From assembly GCA_016791475.1 (NCBI GenBank), contig JAEUWI010000004.1, positions 124,001-188,000 of the forward strand: 64,000 nt of DNA. Reading direction: 5' to 3'. Below are positions 46,653 to 55,202 of the stretch, piece by piece. Both the position numbers and the translations under genes were made by a program. This DNA comes from Candidatus Hydrogenedentota bacterium. GTDB lineage: Bacteria; Hydrogenedentota; Hydrogenedentia; Hydrogenedentales; JAEUWI01. The first letter of the stretch is position 1. Each line of letters starts with the position of its first letter. The notes beneath the pieces are model-generated. The model was not told the origin of the DNA. It worked only from the letters and a program-made list of their open reading frames with translations, and made no database searches.

Positions 46653-48710
46653 TCACGGCCCCATATTGTGGACGTCGATTACCGCGAATTCCGCGCTGCT
46701 GTCGTGGCAGGTGGAGCAGGATTCCACGCGGGTATTCGGCTCCGTCGCCAGGATGGCGTGCACTTCGGTAATCAGGCTGTCATGGCAGGACGTACAGGCC
46801 GCACGCTCCGGCAACTTCTCGGAAACCACACCCTCGCCATCGCTGATGACCGTGGGCAGGGCCTCTTCGGCCAGGGGCAGTTCATAAGAACCTTCGACGT
46901 GGCAGATCTCGCAATTGCGCAGGTCGCCGGGGAACCCGATGTGGGTAAAGTCGAAGGGTGTGCTGCCGAAGCCAAACACCGTGTAGTCCGTTTCAAGATC
47001 GGCGCCACGGTGAATCTGGTGGACCATATCCTTGAAATTGATGGTTTCAGGCGGAAGCATTTCCGCGGGACGGCGGCTGATGTCCGTACCGTTGGGATTG
47101 TGGCACATCACGCAGTATTCCACACCCACGCGCAGACTGCCATGCAGACGCAGGTCGCTGTGGCACACGTTACACTTTTCATTGTCCACGATCTGCCGGC
47201 GTTCGACAGGTTCGCTGCCGTCCGTCGTGAAGATCATGCGACCGTTGCTCGAAGTACCCTGCGTGACCGTGGTTCCGTTGTTGTCGAAATCAAGCCGACC
47301 GTCCATGGCCACCGCGAAGGTGTCGGTGGAGGCCAGGGGCACTTCCCGTACAAAGGTATAGTTGAAGGTGCCGTCGCCATTCGAGACGGCATTGGCGGCG
47401 GTGATGGTCTCGCGCACCGAGGTCTGGTAATCACTGACGGGGTAGGCCAGCGTGGCCGCGACCGTACGAATCGCCGTCAGGTCGGTGTAGGGTTCGCCGG
47501 CGCCGTTGGCGGCGGTGAAGTTGATGGTCACGGCTACGCCGGTCTCGGTCTCGGCGGTCGTGGTCTCGTTAACCGTGAACGCAAGTCCCGGCGCGAGGGG
47601 GCTGTCGGTCGCCAGACGGTGCGCTTCCATGATGGGCGCGGGTCCGGGGGCCGTGGGCGTGTGGCACAGGGCGCAGAGGCTGTTGTCCACCTGCTGCCCG
47701 GCGATGTGGTTGGTGAAGCCTTCGGGCGTGCCGAGGGGATCGCCGAACCAGGTGCGGTCGTGGCAGGAGGCGCAACCCTCAATCGTGGGGTTGTTCATAT
47801 GGACTTCGCCCTGGGGCGCGTTTTCGTGGCAGACGGCGCAATTCTGGACCGGCTGCGGAAACGTGACGTGCGAGAAGTCTGTACCTTGCACGATGTAAGG
47901 CTCACCCGCCTGAACACTGGGAAGGTCCGAGCCACGGTGGATCTTGTGAACCATGTCGGCGAAGTCAATTGACACACCTTCGTCATCCAGCGAACCGGTG
48001 CTGTGACACATGATGCAATACTGGACTTCGCGGCGCGTGCCGTGGGCCGAAAGGCGGGTATGGCACTGATTGCAGGATTCCGTCGTGACGAGCTCGCGCG
48101 TGGCGACTTCGGTGCCACCATCGGGGCGAAAGGCCAGAACGGCATTCGCGGGATAGGTCACCTCGTCGATGGGGAACAGGCGGCGGAACTGGCCGGCCAC
48201 TTGATGAGAAGCGGTGGTCAGGTAATCCTCAGGTAGCGCCGTCTCGAATTTGTAGGTCAGCGTACCGTCCACGATCTGCGTCACACCCGCGAGGCGTGCG
48301 CTATCTGTGGTGTACTGAAGAACCTCTTCTCCTGTCGACGACACGCGGGTGCGGGTGGTGTAGCTGATGTAGCCAGCTACACCGCCTTCGCCCGGTTCCG
48401 GATCAAGGTAGGCCAATGCGAAGCGCGCGTCGGTCAGTTCCCGCAGGGGAATCAACTCGCCCGCATCGTCCGTGATGGTAAAAGAGACCAGAGGCCGAAG
48501 GTCTTCGGGGATCACGATCTTGGTGATTTCCACATTCAATCCGGGCGAGGTCGACACCGGCAGAACAGGAATCGGATCGGGATCCGGATCGGGATCTGGA
48601 TCGGGATCTGGGGGACAGCCCGCGATCAAGACACCAGAAAACAGAAGTGCGAGAAGAGCGTACCATTTGGTGCTCGTCCCGCGTGAACTGGGTAACCCTT
48701 TTACTAACAT
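46653..48710 (-). CDS. OmcA/MtrC-family decaheme lipoprotein cytochrome
   Basis: 685 aa with GGAGGA 8 nt before ATG 48710. Lipobox LIAGC then a PDPDPDPDP linker. Exactly ten CXXCH sites in two pentaheme clusters: CNQCH, CIMCH, CAVCH, CASCH, CALCH, then CNVCH, CVMCH, CEICH, CTSCH, CSTCH, with beta-barrel-like domains before each cluster. The repeated DMVHKIHRG/DMVHQIHRG motif is typical of this family. Such proteins sit on the cell surface and reduce metals or donate electrons to extracellular acceptors. Confidence 0.95.
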   Translation of the reverse strand: MLVKGLPSSRGTSTKWYALLALLFSGVLIAGCPPDPDPDPDPDPDPIPVLPVSTSPGLNVEITKIVIPEDLRPLVSFTITDDAGELIPLRELTDARFALAYLDPEPGEGGVAGYISYTTRTRVSSTGEEVLQYTTDSARLAGVTQIVDGTLTYKFETALPEDYLTTASHQVAGQFRRLFPIDEVTYPANAVLAFRPDGGTEVATRELVTTESCNQCHTRLSAHGTRREVQYCIMCHSTGSLDDEGVSIDFADMVHKIHRGSDLPSVQAGEPYIVQGTDFSHVTFPQPVQNCAVCHENAPQGEVHMNNPTIEGCASCHDRTWFGDPLGTPEGFTNHIAGQQVDNSLCALCHTPTAPGPAPIMEAHRLATDSPLAPGLAFTVNETTTAETETGVAVTINFTAANGAGEPYTDLTAIRTVAATLAYPVSDYQTSVRETITAANAVSNGDGTFNYTFVREVPLASTDTFAVAMDGRLDFDNNGTTVTQGTSSNGRMIFTTDGSEPVERRQIVDNEKCNVCHSDLRLHGSLRVGVEYCVMCHNPNGTDISRRPAEMLPPETINFKDMVHQIHRGADLETDYTVFGFGSTPFDFTHIGFPGDLRNCEICHVEGSYELPLAEEALPTVISDGEGVVSEKLPERAACTSCHDSLITEVHAILATEPNTRVESCSTCHDSSAEFAVIDVHNMGP
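48571..48611. repeat. Short tandem repeat coding PD dipeptides
   Basis: Four imperfect copies of ATCGGGATCTGG-like 12-nt units inside the decaheme gene, encoding the PDPDPD linker after the lipobox. Slippage would alter linker length. Confidence 0.7.
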
Positions 48711-48891
48711 GTGCTGTTTCCTCCGCTTCTTTTTGTCGCCCGACAGTTCCCGTTACAGGACTTTCACGCCATCCTTACTCCGCTGGTCAGCGCGCCACAA
48801 CCGGGAGAATGTCCTCTCCTTTGAATCGTTCCCAAGGGAGCATTCTGTTGTAGTGTAAGCGATTTCTGTGCCAATGAACAGAACATTTCTA

Positions 48892-48906
48892 TTGAACAAT
48901 GTTCAA
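48892..48906. promoter_or_regulatory. Palindromic operator candidate
   Basis: TTGAACAATGTTCAA, arms TTGAAC/GTTCAA with 3-nt spacer, about 185 bp upstream of the decaheme start. The half-sites GAACA and TGTTC recur nearby at 48867 and 48920. Confidence 0.5.
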
Positions 48907-49088
48907 ATGCCATAAAGCTGTTCATTGCCCGTGATTGCCCAATGGGCTCGTGGGCCCTTATTTTTCAATACGATAAAAGATGTAAGCAGAGCGCTTGTTT
49001 AGCACGCCATACAGCACTATTCACCTGAACACTTCTGTCCCCGCCAGATGTGCGCAGAGTACGATCGCCTCCCATTCGGGGGTATCGG

Positions 49089-49117
49089 TTGACACAACGA
49101 ATGGGCCGTGATAGTGT
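49089..49117 (+). promoter_or_regulatory. Promoter candidate for the right arm
   Basis: TTGACA (49089-49094), 17-nt spacer, TAGTGT (49112-49117). The -35 is perfect, the -10 weak. Confidence 0.4.
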
Positions 49118-49262
49118 GGTATTGTTCGGGGAGTAACAGAACGAACGACTTGGCAAGGTTGTTGCTTCAAGTAGCCAGGATGCCACCGCGCATCTCAGGC
49201 AACCTGGGACGTAACCCGGTAGAAGAGCAGTTCTGGCGTGTATTTTTTTCGGGAGGAAGCAA

Positions 49263-49307
49263 GTGTTGAGCACTCAACATGGGAACCGATGGGGCGGTCT
49301 GGCGTGA
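49263..49307 (+). CDS. Possible 14-codon leader peptide
   Basis: GTG 49263 follows GGGAGG by 6 nt, a strong site, and reads 14 codons to TGA 49305-49307. The stop overlaps an in-frame GTG (49304) of the downstream cytochrome (GTGA), as in coupled leaders. The DNA between overlaps the longer in-frame N-terminus of the cytochrome, so one of the two readings is false. Confidence 0.35.
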   Translation: MLSTQHGNRWGGLA

Positions 49308-50332
49308 ACTCATCTCCACACACGAAGAACCAGCGCGGCACCCTCCTCTTCCACGGGCGCGGCCTGAAGTATCTCAGTCTGGCGGCGCTTCCCCTCCTCG
49401 GCATGAGCGTGGATGGATGCTGGCAGCCGGGACTCGGGCCCGGCGAAGTAGGCACGGCCACCTGCCTCGCGTGTCACGACGGGCGCAGTGCGAGCGACCA
49501 TCGCGAGTTTCGCGACAGCCCCCACAACACGATATCCTGCGAATCCTGCCACGGCCCCGGCCTCACCCACGTGCGCGAGGGTGGGCGCTTCGGCCTGTTT
49601 ATACACAACCCCGGCGATTTGCCGTTTGAGAAGCGCCACGAGGCGTGTGTTGAATGCCACGATCAGGCGGACAGCCCGGGCGGCGACACTGTGGGCGGTT
49701 ACCTGTCCACCGCACACTTTGCCGAGCATGGCGCGACCTGCACCGATTGCCACAATGTACATAATCGCGGGGGCATGGCAATCAGCGCCGAATCCCCCGC
49801 CCGCTTCGGCAATGAAAACTTCGCAACGCTTTGCGGCCGGTGCCACGAAGACACCGTGGCGCAATTTGCGTTGAGCGGCCATGCCGAGCTCGATGTCGCC
49901 ACGTGCGCCAGTTGCCACGACATGCACGGCGGCACGATGCTTACGGCGACGCCGGAAGACAACCGCCTCTGCCAGCAGTGTCACCAGAGCTTCGCGCTGG
50001 GCTTTGAAACGGATGAAGATGTGGCCTTCCATACGGGTCACCCGGTGGACCCCGCGGGGAGCGGCGCAAGTCGCTGCACCAGTTGCCACCTTCCGCCCCT
50101 GGAAGCGGGCGGCGCCTCCGGGCATGACCATTCGCTGCTGACTATTCCCCCGCTGGCGAGCAACGAGGCAATGGAGCAGGGTGTGCAACCCGCCCCGCCG
50201 AGTTCCTGCGCGGGCGTGACGGGATGTCACGACGCGAATGTTCCGGGCTCCGGTCCCGCTTATGATGAGAACGACCCCGACAGCAACGAAGACTTGCAGT
50301 CGCTGTACGAATTGATTGGTGCGCTGCCTTGA
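49289..50332 (+). CDS. DmsE/MtrA-like multiheme cytochrome c
   Basis: About 347 aa from ATG 49289; GTG 49304 is an alternative. A hydrophobic export segment (LSLAALPLLGMSVDGC) precedes the heme domain. Eight CXXCH sites (CLACH, CESCH, CVECH, CTDCH, CGRCH, CASCH, CQQCH, CTSCH) plus one CX5CH (CAGVTGCH) near the C-terminus. Spacing and motifs such as CHNVHNRGG and CHDMHGGTM fit the DmsE/MtrA type that fills an outer-membrane porin and passes electrons outward. Followed by the barrel gene. Confidence 0.88.
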   Translation: MGRSGVNSSPHTKNQRGTLLFHGRGLKYLSLAALPLLGMSVDGCWQPGLGPGEVGTATCLACHDGRSASDHREFRDSPHNTISCESCHGPGLTHVREGGRFGLFIHNPGDLPFEKRHEACVECHDQADSPGGDTVGGYLSTAHFAEHGATCTDCHNVHNRGGMAISAESPARFGNENFATLCGRCHEDTVAQFALSGHAELDVATCASCHDMHGGTMLTATPEDNRLCQQCHQSFALGFETDEDVAFHTGHPVDPAGSGASRCTSCHLPPLEAGGASGHDHSLLTIPPLASNEAMEQGVQPAPPSSCAGVTGCHDANVPGSGPAYDENDPDSNEDLQSLYELIGALP

Positions 50333-50387
50333 TGCTCATGATGGAGGACGAGGCAACAATGACCGCCACGAAATGGAAGGGCACCGG

Positions 50388-52046
50388 GTGTTGACAGGCT
50401 GGAGGTATTCGATAAACCGATCGCGCGCGAGGCTGCTGTTCGCCCTTGCGCTGGTGCCCCTGCTGGCGGGGGGAAGGGCATTCGCCGCCGAAGAGGCCGC
50501 CACGGTGGAGGCCCAGACGGTCGTCGAAGCGCCCGCTGCGGAAGCCGCGCCGGACGCCTCGGCCGAGGCCCCCCCCGTGGAAGCGGACGCCGAAGAGAAT
50601 GCCCCCGCGGAGGCGGGTGAACCCGTTGCCGGGGAAAACGCCGAAGGCGAGGAGCCCGAAGAGGCTCCCCGCTGGTATCGCGGAACCTTTGAAGCGGAAG
50701 TGGACAGTGTCATCACGGACGGCGGTTCCGATCTCGACTTCAGCCAGTATCTTCGCCTGGAAGCCGATCCCCCGAAAAAGCCGAAACTCCACCTGCGCGG
50801 CGCCCTCTGGCTCCACCAGGATCTGTTGTCGGACGAGGGCAAATCCAGCACACTGCGCGATATCAACGATGCGTCGAGCTCGGATGTTCAGGCGCGCCTA
50901 CTCTATCTCTATGCGGACTTCGACGACGCACTCGGGGACCAGTCGGTCCTCCGCATTGGTCGCCAGCGCATTCAGGATGGAGCCACCTACAACCGCATCG
51001 ACGGTCTCTACCTGAAGAAGCGCATCGACAACGTCGAGATGTACGCCTTTCTCGGCGCGCGGGCGTCGGTCTATCGCGATACCACCGACGATCTGGTGCT
51101 CGGCGGCGGACTGGCCTATCTTCCCTCCGCCCAGACGCGCATCGCCCTGGACAGCTACTACGCCGAGGAAAGCCGCTATGGCCTTTCCACGCGCAAAGAC
51201 TTTAGGCCCTTCTCAGGCTATTACCGCTACATTGCCTCGGAGATCAACGACAGCAAGGTAACCCTGAGCCTCTGGCACAGTTTCGGGCCCAATACCCGCC
51301 TTTTCGGGCGCATCGGCATGCTCGGCAGCGATCTGGACGAGCTCAGCCTCAGCCTCAATGGCTACATCCCCCGCCTCAACCTGCTCTACGATGTCAACTA
51401 CCGCCAGCTTTTCAACACCACGGGCGACACGACGGCCGACCTCTCCCCCTACTATCAGATTCTGGGGCAGTACCGGGAACACCAAACCTTCTATCTCGCC
51501 CTTCACCGCCCCATTACCAAGAAAATCACCCTCTCCCTCGAAGGCGAAGTGCGCAATTCCGAGAACGACGATTTCTACTCCGGAAACCGGGACTACCAGC
51601 GGGTGGGCACGGTCCTGGACGTGGACGATCTGTATAAGGGCTTTGGCGTAACGACTTCGCTGGAGTACTGGAACGTCTCCGAAGGCGAAGGCTCCTGGAC
51701 CATCACCGGCGAGGTCAACCGCACCTGGAAAAATCTCGAATGGCGCGCGGGTGTGGATTTCGTCCGTTACAAGGACCGCGTCATCGAATATGACCGACGC
51801 GCCGCCCTCGTGGACGCCGCCGTGGTTGCCATTGTACCCGGCATCTACCCCGGCTTTTCCTGGTTCACCCAGCGCAATTCCACACGTATCCTGGACACGC
51901 GGGAGAATGTGTACAGTATATTTACCGAATTCGACTGGGAATTCCGCGAAGATCAGACCTTCTACGCGAAGTTTTCCTTTGAAGAAGATGATGGGCCCGA
52001 CTCCCCCTATTGGCACACCCGTGCGGGCTATCGGATAAGATTTTGA
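50388..52046 (+). CDS. Outer-membrane beta-barrel protein of the cytochrome locus
   Basis: 552 aa from GTG 50388, chosen for GGAAGG 7 nt upstream; the signal peptide (RSRARLLFALALVPLLAGGRAFA) follows directly. A 60-residue acidic, Ala/Pro-rich linker (AAEAAPDASAEAPPVEADAE) leads to a barrel of amphipathic beta strands ending in Phe, the outer-membrane sorting mark. VLRIGRQRIQDGATYNRIDGLYL resembles alginate-export-type porins. It lacks the CxxC start of MtrB and is shorter. Its place between multiheme genes suggests it forms the conduit around the MtrA-like protein. Confidence 0.85.
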   Translation: MLTGWRYSINRSRARLLFALALVPLLAGGRAFAAEEAATVEAQTVVEAPAAEAAPDASAEAPPVEADAEENAPAEAGEPVAGENAEGEEPEEAPRWYRGTFEAEVDSVITDGGSDLDFSQYLRLEADPPKKPKLHLRGALWLHQDLLSDEGKSSTLRDINDASSSDVQARLLYLYADFDDALGDQSVLRIGRQRIQDGATYNRIDGLYLKKRIDNVEMYAFLGARASVYRDTTDDLVLGGGLAYLPSAQTRIALDSYYAEESRYGLSTRKDFRPFSGYYRYIASEINDSKVTLSLWHSFGPNTRLFGRIGMLGSDLDELSLSLNGYIPRLNLLYDVNYRQLFNTTGDTTADLSPYYQILGQYREHQTFYLALHRPITKKITLSLEGEVRNSENDDFYSGNRDYQRVGTVLDVDDLYKGFGVTTSLEYWNVSEGEGSWTITGEVNRTWKNLEWRAGVDFVRYKDRVIEYDRRAALVDAAVVAIVPGIYPGFSWFTQRNSTRILDTRENVYSIFTEFDWEFREDQTFYAKFSFEEDDGPDSPYWHTRAGYRIRF

Positions 52047-52063
52047 GCATGAAAGGCATTCCC

Positions 52064-53137
52064 ATGACACTCAGGCCCGGACTTACCTGGACTGCCCTGG
52101 CGGCGGTGGCGCTCATCAGCGTGGCCTTCGCCTCCAACGGGGGGCTCTTCCGCCGCTCGAAGGCGGCCCCGGATCGCGGCCTTAAATCGGCCCACGCCAA
52201 ACACGCCGAGCAGGAACTCGACTGCACCACCTGCCACGCCTGGGAAGAAAACGGCCACGTGGTCCCCGGCCACGAACTGTGCAGTATCTGCCACGCGATC
52301 GACGAAGAAGCGACCGACAAAGCCGCCTGCAACTTCTGCCACACCCGCGAAGACCAGTCCGTCGATCCCCTCGTCAAGCGAATGAGCGTCGAAACCATCT
52401 TCGGCCATCAGCCCCACATCGACGCCGAGATCGACTGCATCAAGTGCCACGAAACCCCCGGCGAAATTCCCGATCTGCCCAAAGGGCCCCTCATGCCCTG
52501 GTGCATGGAGTGCCACGTGGAATCCGAAATCCCCATGCTCGAATCCGGCGAGCCCAACGTCAACTTCGCCAAGAACGAGTGCACCGTCTGCCACAGCGAA
52601 ATCACCGCCCAGACCCGGCCCCAGTTCCGCGGCGGCACCCGAATCGCCCACGACTCCCCCGAAATCTGGATGAAGGCCCACGGACAAGAAGCCCAGTTCG
52701 ATCCCGCCTACTGCGCCATGTGCCACGACACCGTCGCCTCCTGCGACGACTGCCACCGCCGCGAGAAGCCACAGAACCACACCGTGGCCTGGCGCCGCAA
52801 GGCCCACGGACTTCGCGCCGTCATCGATCAACAGAACTGCGCCGCCTGTCACGAAGAAGACTACTGCGCCAAATGCCACGAGAAAACCGAGCCCGCCTCC
52901 CACCGCGCAGGATTCGGCGGCTCCCTCAACCAGCACTGCGTTTCCTGCCACTACCCCCCCCAGGAAACCTCCTGCACGGTGTGCCACGAAGAAATTGAGC
53001 ACCGCAAAGCCAAGATTTCGCCCCACACCTTCGGCATCTTCCCCGTCAACTGCGCCGTGTGCCACCCCGGCGGCGAGCCCCACCGGGCCCCCCACCTCAC
53101 CAACAACTCCGTGAGCTGCAAAACCTGCCACGAATAA
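52064..53137 (+). CDS. 14-heme periplasmic cytochrome c
   Basis: 357 aa from ATG 52064 (AAAGG 7 nt upstream; ATG 52049 would add five residues). One N-terminal anchor or signal (TALAAVALISVAFAS), then 14 CXXCH sites: CTTCH, CSICH, CNFCH, CIKCH, CMECH, CTVCH, CAMCH, CDDCH, CAACH, CAKCH, CVSCH, CTVCH, CAVCH, CKTCH, about one per 24 residues. Several pairs sit close, as in cytochrome c3/c7 chains. A periplasmic electron wire between the membrane quinol oxidase and the conduit is likely. Confidence 0.9.
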   Translation: MTLRPGLTWTALAAVALISVAFASNGGLFRRSKAAPDRGLKSAHAKHAEQELDCTTCHAWEENGHVVPGHELCSICHAIDEEATDKAACNFCHTREDQSVDPLVKRMSVETIFGHQPHIDAEIDCIKCHETPGEIPDLPKGPLMPWCMECHVESEIPMLESGEPNVNFAKNECTVCHSEITAQTRPQFRGGTRIAHDSPEIWMKAHGQEAQFDPAYCAMCHDTVASCDDCHRREKPQNHTVAWRRKAHGLRAVIDQQNCAACHEEDYCAKCHEKTEPASHRAGFGGSLNQHCVSCHYPPQETSCTVCHEEIEHRKAKISPHTFGIFPVNCAVCHPGGEPHRAPHLTNNSVSCKTCHE

Positions 53138-53258
53138 AAAATTGAAACCCGGTCCCCCGCCCCGCCATCGCGGAGCGGAGACCCGGAACAAGTTTGGTCG
53201 AATCGCGCCCGAGTCCGGCATAGGGCAGGGGCAACGGCGCGAAATAAAGGAGAACCCC

Positions 53259-53861
53259 ATGAAAGTCATCCAACAATGCCTGGCCGCGGCCCTGATGCTC
53301 GTCCTGGCCAGCGCCGCCGTCCAGGCGCAAGACAAGGCCGCCGAATACGTCGGCCCCGATCAGTGCAAAGTCTGCCACAACAAAAAGCCCGAAGGCGCCC
53401 AGTGGACCGTGTGGAAAACCATGAAGCACGCCAAAGCCTTCGAATCCCTCAAGAGCGAAGCCGCCCTCAAGATCGCCAAAGACAAAGGCCTCGCCAAGCC
53501 CCCCTCAGAATCCCCCGAATGCCTCAAGTGCCACGTCACCGGCTATGACGCCGCCAAAGCCGCCGCACCCGCCCGCATCAAGCCTGAAGACGGACTCTCC
53601 TGCGAAAACTGCCACGGCCCCGGCTCCCTCCACATCGCCGACGCCAAAGACGTCGTCGCCAAGAAAAAGACCGCCGAAGAAGTCGACTGGAAAGCCCACC
53701 TCGCCGCCATCGAAGAAGCCCGATGCCGCGAATGCCACAACGAAGAAAGCCCCACCTGGAACCCCGAACAGTTCACCAAAGCCGACGGAACCAAGACCGG
53801 TTTCGACTACGAACAAGCCAAGAAACTCATCGAACACGCCAATCCCTTGAAAGCGAAGTAG
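53259..53861 (+). CDS. Tetraheme c554-like cytochrome
   Basis: 200 aa from ATG 53259 with AAAGGAG 7 nt upstream. Signal peptide ends in AQA. Four CXXCH sites (CKVCH, CLKCH, CENCH, CRECH) with the NCHGPGSLH motif of cytochrome c554/c-prime. Lysine-rich, unlike its neighbours. Periplasmic electron carrier; last gene of the operon, followed by a terminator. Confidence 0.92.
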   Translation: MKVIQQCLAAALMLVLASAAVQAQDKAAEYVGPDQCKVCHNKKPEGAQWTVWKTMKHAKAFESLKSEAALKIAKDKGLAKPPSESPECLKCHVTGYDAAKAAAPARIKPEDGLSCENCHGPGSLHIADAKDVVAKKKTAEEVDWKAHLAAIEEARCRECHNEESPTWNPEQFTKADGTKTGFDYEQAKKLIEHANPLKAK

Positions 53862-53906
53862 GGACTATCCCCCCCACTCGCCAACGAGCGAATCTCGAAA
53901 CACCCA

Positions 53907-53942
53907 AAGGCGCCGCGAACCTGCTCGCGGCGCCTTCGGTTT
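53907..53942 (+). terminator. Rho-independent terminator of the right arm
   Basis: AAGGCGCCGCG (53907-53917), 8-nt loop, CGCGGCGCCTT (53926-53936), then CGGTTT. 11-bp stem. Confidence 0.8.
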
Positions 53943-53969
53943 ATGCCCAATACTGGAATCCGTCTGACG

Positions 53970-54533
53970 TCACCGGATCGGAGATTCCAGTGCCTGCGGA
54001 CTCACGAGAGCGTCGAAATGCTGCCGCCAAGCACCGGAAACGTTCTCCGGTATGTGAAATCGAATAATTCGTCCCGTGGAGCGGCGGCGAAGCTTGTAGT
54101 AGCGACGGGTCCAAAGAAGTTCGTTTTCGAGGACCACGATATCGCTGAACGCTATCTGCCAGTTGCCCCCAAACAGAGGCATGAAGTAAAGACCTTCGGG
54201 GGCAACGGCCACACGACCATGATTGCAAGTGGACAGCCTCTCGACGAAGTCCCGCCAGTCGAGTACACTTAGCCAGTGACTATACTCAACGACAGCAAGT
54301 TCTCTTGATGGCATTGGGGATGTCGATGTGTCCCGTCCGACGAGGAACAGTCCAATCCAGAGAAAGGTCGGGAATAGAAAGATCGCGCAGAGGCTCAGCG
54401 CACTACCGATCGTGAATGAATTCACAGGCCTATCGACAGACCAGAGCCATGACGCCATGGCAATGAAGGCCACTGCCATGAACAGCCCGGCCCGAAATCC
54501 CGGGCGACGAAGCAGGGCAAGGAACGAGCTCAC
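53970..54533 (-). CDS. Hypothetical membrane protein
   Basis: 187 aa. Two transmembrane helices (about 16-32 and 41-66) followed by a cytoplasmic domain with GRVAVAPEGLYFMPLFGGNWQIAFSDIVVLENEL and a basic patch YYKLRRRSTGR, PH-like in pattern. No family identified. Confidence 0.75.
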   Translation of the reverse strand: MSSFLALLRRPGFRAGLFMAVAFIAMASWLWSVDRPVNSFTIGSALSLCAIFLFPTFLWIGLFLVGRDTSTSPMPSRELAVVEYSHWLSVLDWRDFVERLSTCNHGRVAVAPEGLYFMPLFGGNWQIAFSDIVVLENELLWTRRYYKLRRRSTGRIIRFHIPENVSGAWRQHFDALVSPQALESPIR

Positions 54534-54569
54534 GTACCACCTCCATTATGTTTGGACACGATCATGCGA

Positions 54570-54578
54570 AGTATACCA
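54570..54578 (-). promoter_or_regulatory. Extended -10 promoter candidate
   Basis: Minus-strand TGGTATACT, about 37 nt before the hypothetical membrane protein's start. Confidence 0.35.
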
Positions 54579-54734
54579 GCACGCCAGTGGAACTATTCGA
54601 GGTACGTAATTCCACCCCAAAGCTAAAGACTCAGGTATTGCTGGGGCGTGGAGCGGGGGCTTTTCAGCCCCCGACCGGTGCAACACGGTTGCGCGGACAA
54701 AACAGACGAGTTTGCTTAGCACGATGAAACCAAC

Positions 54735-54758
54735 AAAAAGGGGGCAGGAATGCCCCCT
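54735..54758 (-). terminator. Rho-independent terminator of the blaI-type operon
   Basis: Minus-strand AGGGGGCA, loop TTCC, TGCCCCCT, then TTTT. About 70 nt after the 105-aa membrane protein. A second hairpin, GGGGGC, TTTTCA, GCCCCC, is at 54655-54672. Confidence 0.75.
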
Positions 54759-54826
54759 CTCCATATTGCACTGTTTGAGGTGCGCTTCTAATGCGATTCC
54801 CTTGGACTCTACCCTGATCCTAAGTC

Positions 54827-55144
54827 TTAGCGACGAGGACTACCGTCCACTGATTCCCCTGCGGCGCGGCCGCGCCACTGGGCGAACCCGTGGAGCAGCG
54901 CGGCTACGGGCGTGGCGATGAGCAGCCACTGGACGGTTCCGGCCAGGAAGAGGCTGACCGGCTCTGGCGAGGACCCCAGAACCCAGATGGCTGGTCGGTC
55001 GACGAACCAGACGAGGAGGGCGAGGAGGAAGGTCGCGTCTTCGTCGCTGACACCGCGCGTGTAGTGAACCAAGGCCAGGAGTAAGAGCAGCACGGCATGA
55101 ATGCCCACCATAATGGCAGCAACCTTTCGGTACTGCTTCAACAT
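54827..55144 (-). CDS. Small membrane protein of the blaI operon
   Basis: 105 aa with three transmembrane helices (AAIMVGIHAVLLLLLALVHY, FLLALLVWFV, GTVQWLLIATPVAALLHGF). No known family. Its start lies 58 bp past the BlaR1-type gene on the same strand, so co-transcription is likely; a terminator follows. Confidence 0.7.
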   Translation of the reverse strand: MLKQYRKVAAIMVGIHAVLLLLLALVHYTRGVSDEDATFLLALLVWFVDRPAIWVLGSSPEPVSLFLAGTVQWLLIATPVAALLHGFAQWRGRAAGESVDGSPRR

Positions 55145-55202
55145 GGATTGAACCTCCGTCGATGACGTGGGTGTAAACTGGGAAAGAAGTCTTCGTCACC
55201 GG

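Larger units (their letters stand above)
48711..49262. promoter_or_regulatory. Shared divergent control region of the cytochrome locus
   Basis: About 550 bp between the divergent arms. It is more AT-rich near 48850-48910, contains the palindrome described at 48892 and a TTGACA box at 49089 read toward the right arm. No gene is convincing. Confidence 0.55.

Noticed and set aside
45023-46771. 582-aa plus-strand frame
   Set aside because: Antisense to the NapC-type cytochrome; contains no known domain.
46668-47972. 434-aa plus-strand frame
   Set aside because: Antisense to the decaheme gene, whose ten CXXCH sites settle the strand.
52028-53335. 435-aa glycine-rich minus-strand frame
   Set aside because: Antisense to the 14-heme gene; its composition is the mirror of CXXCH-rich coding.
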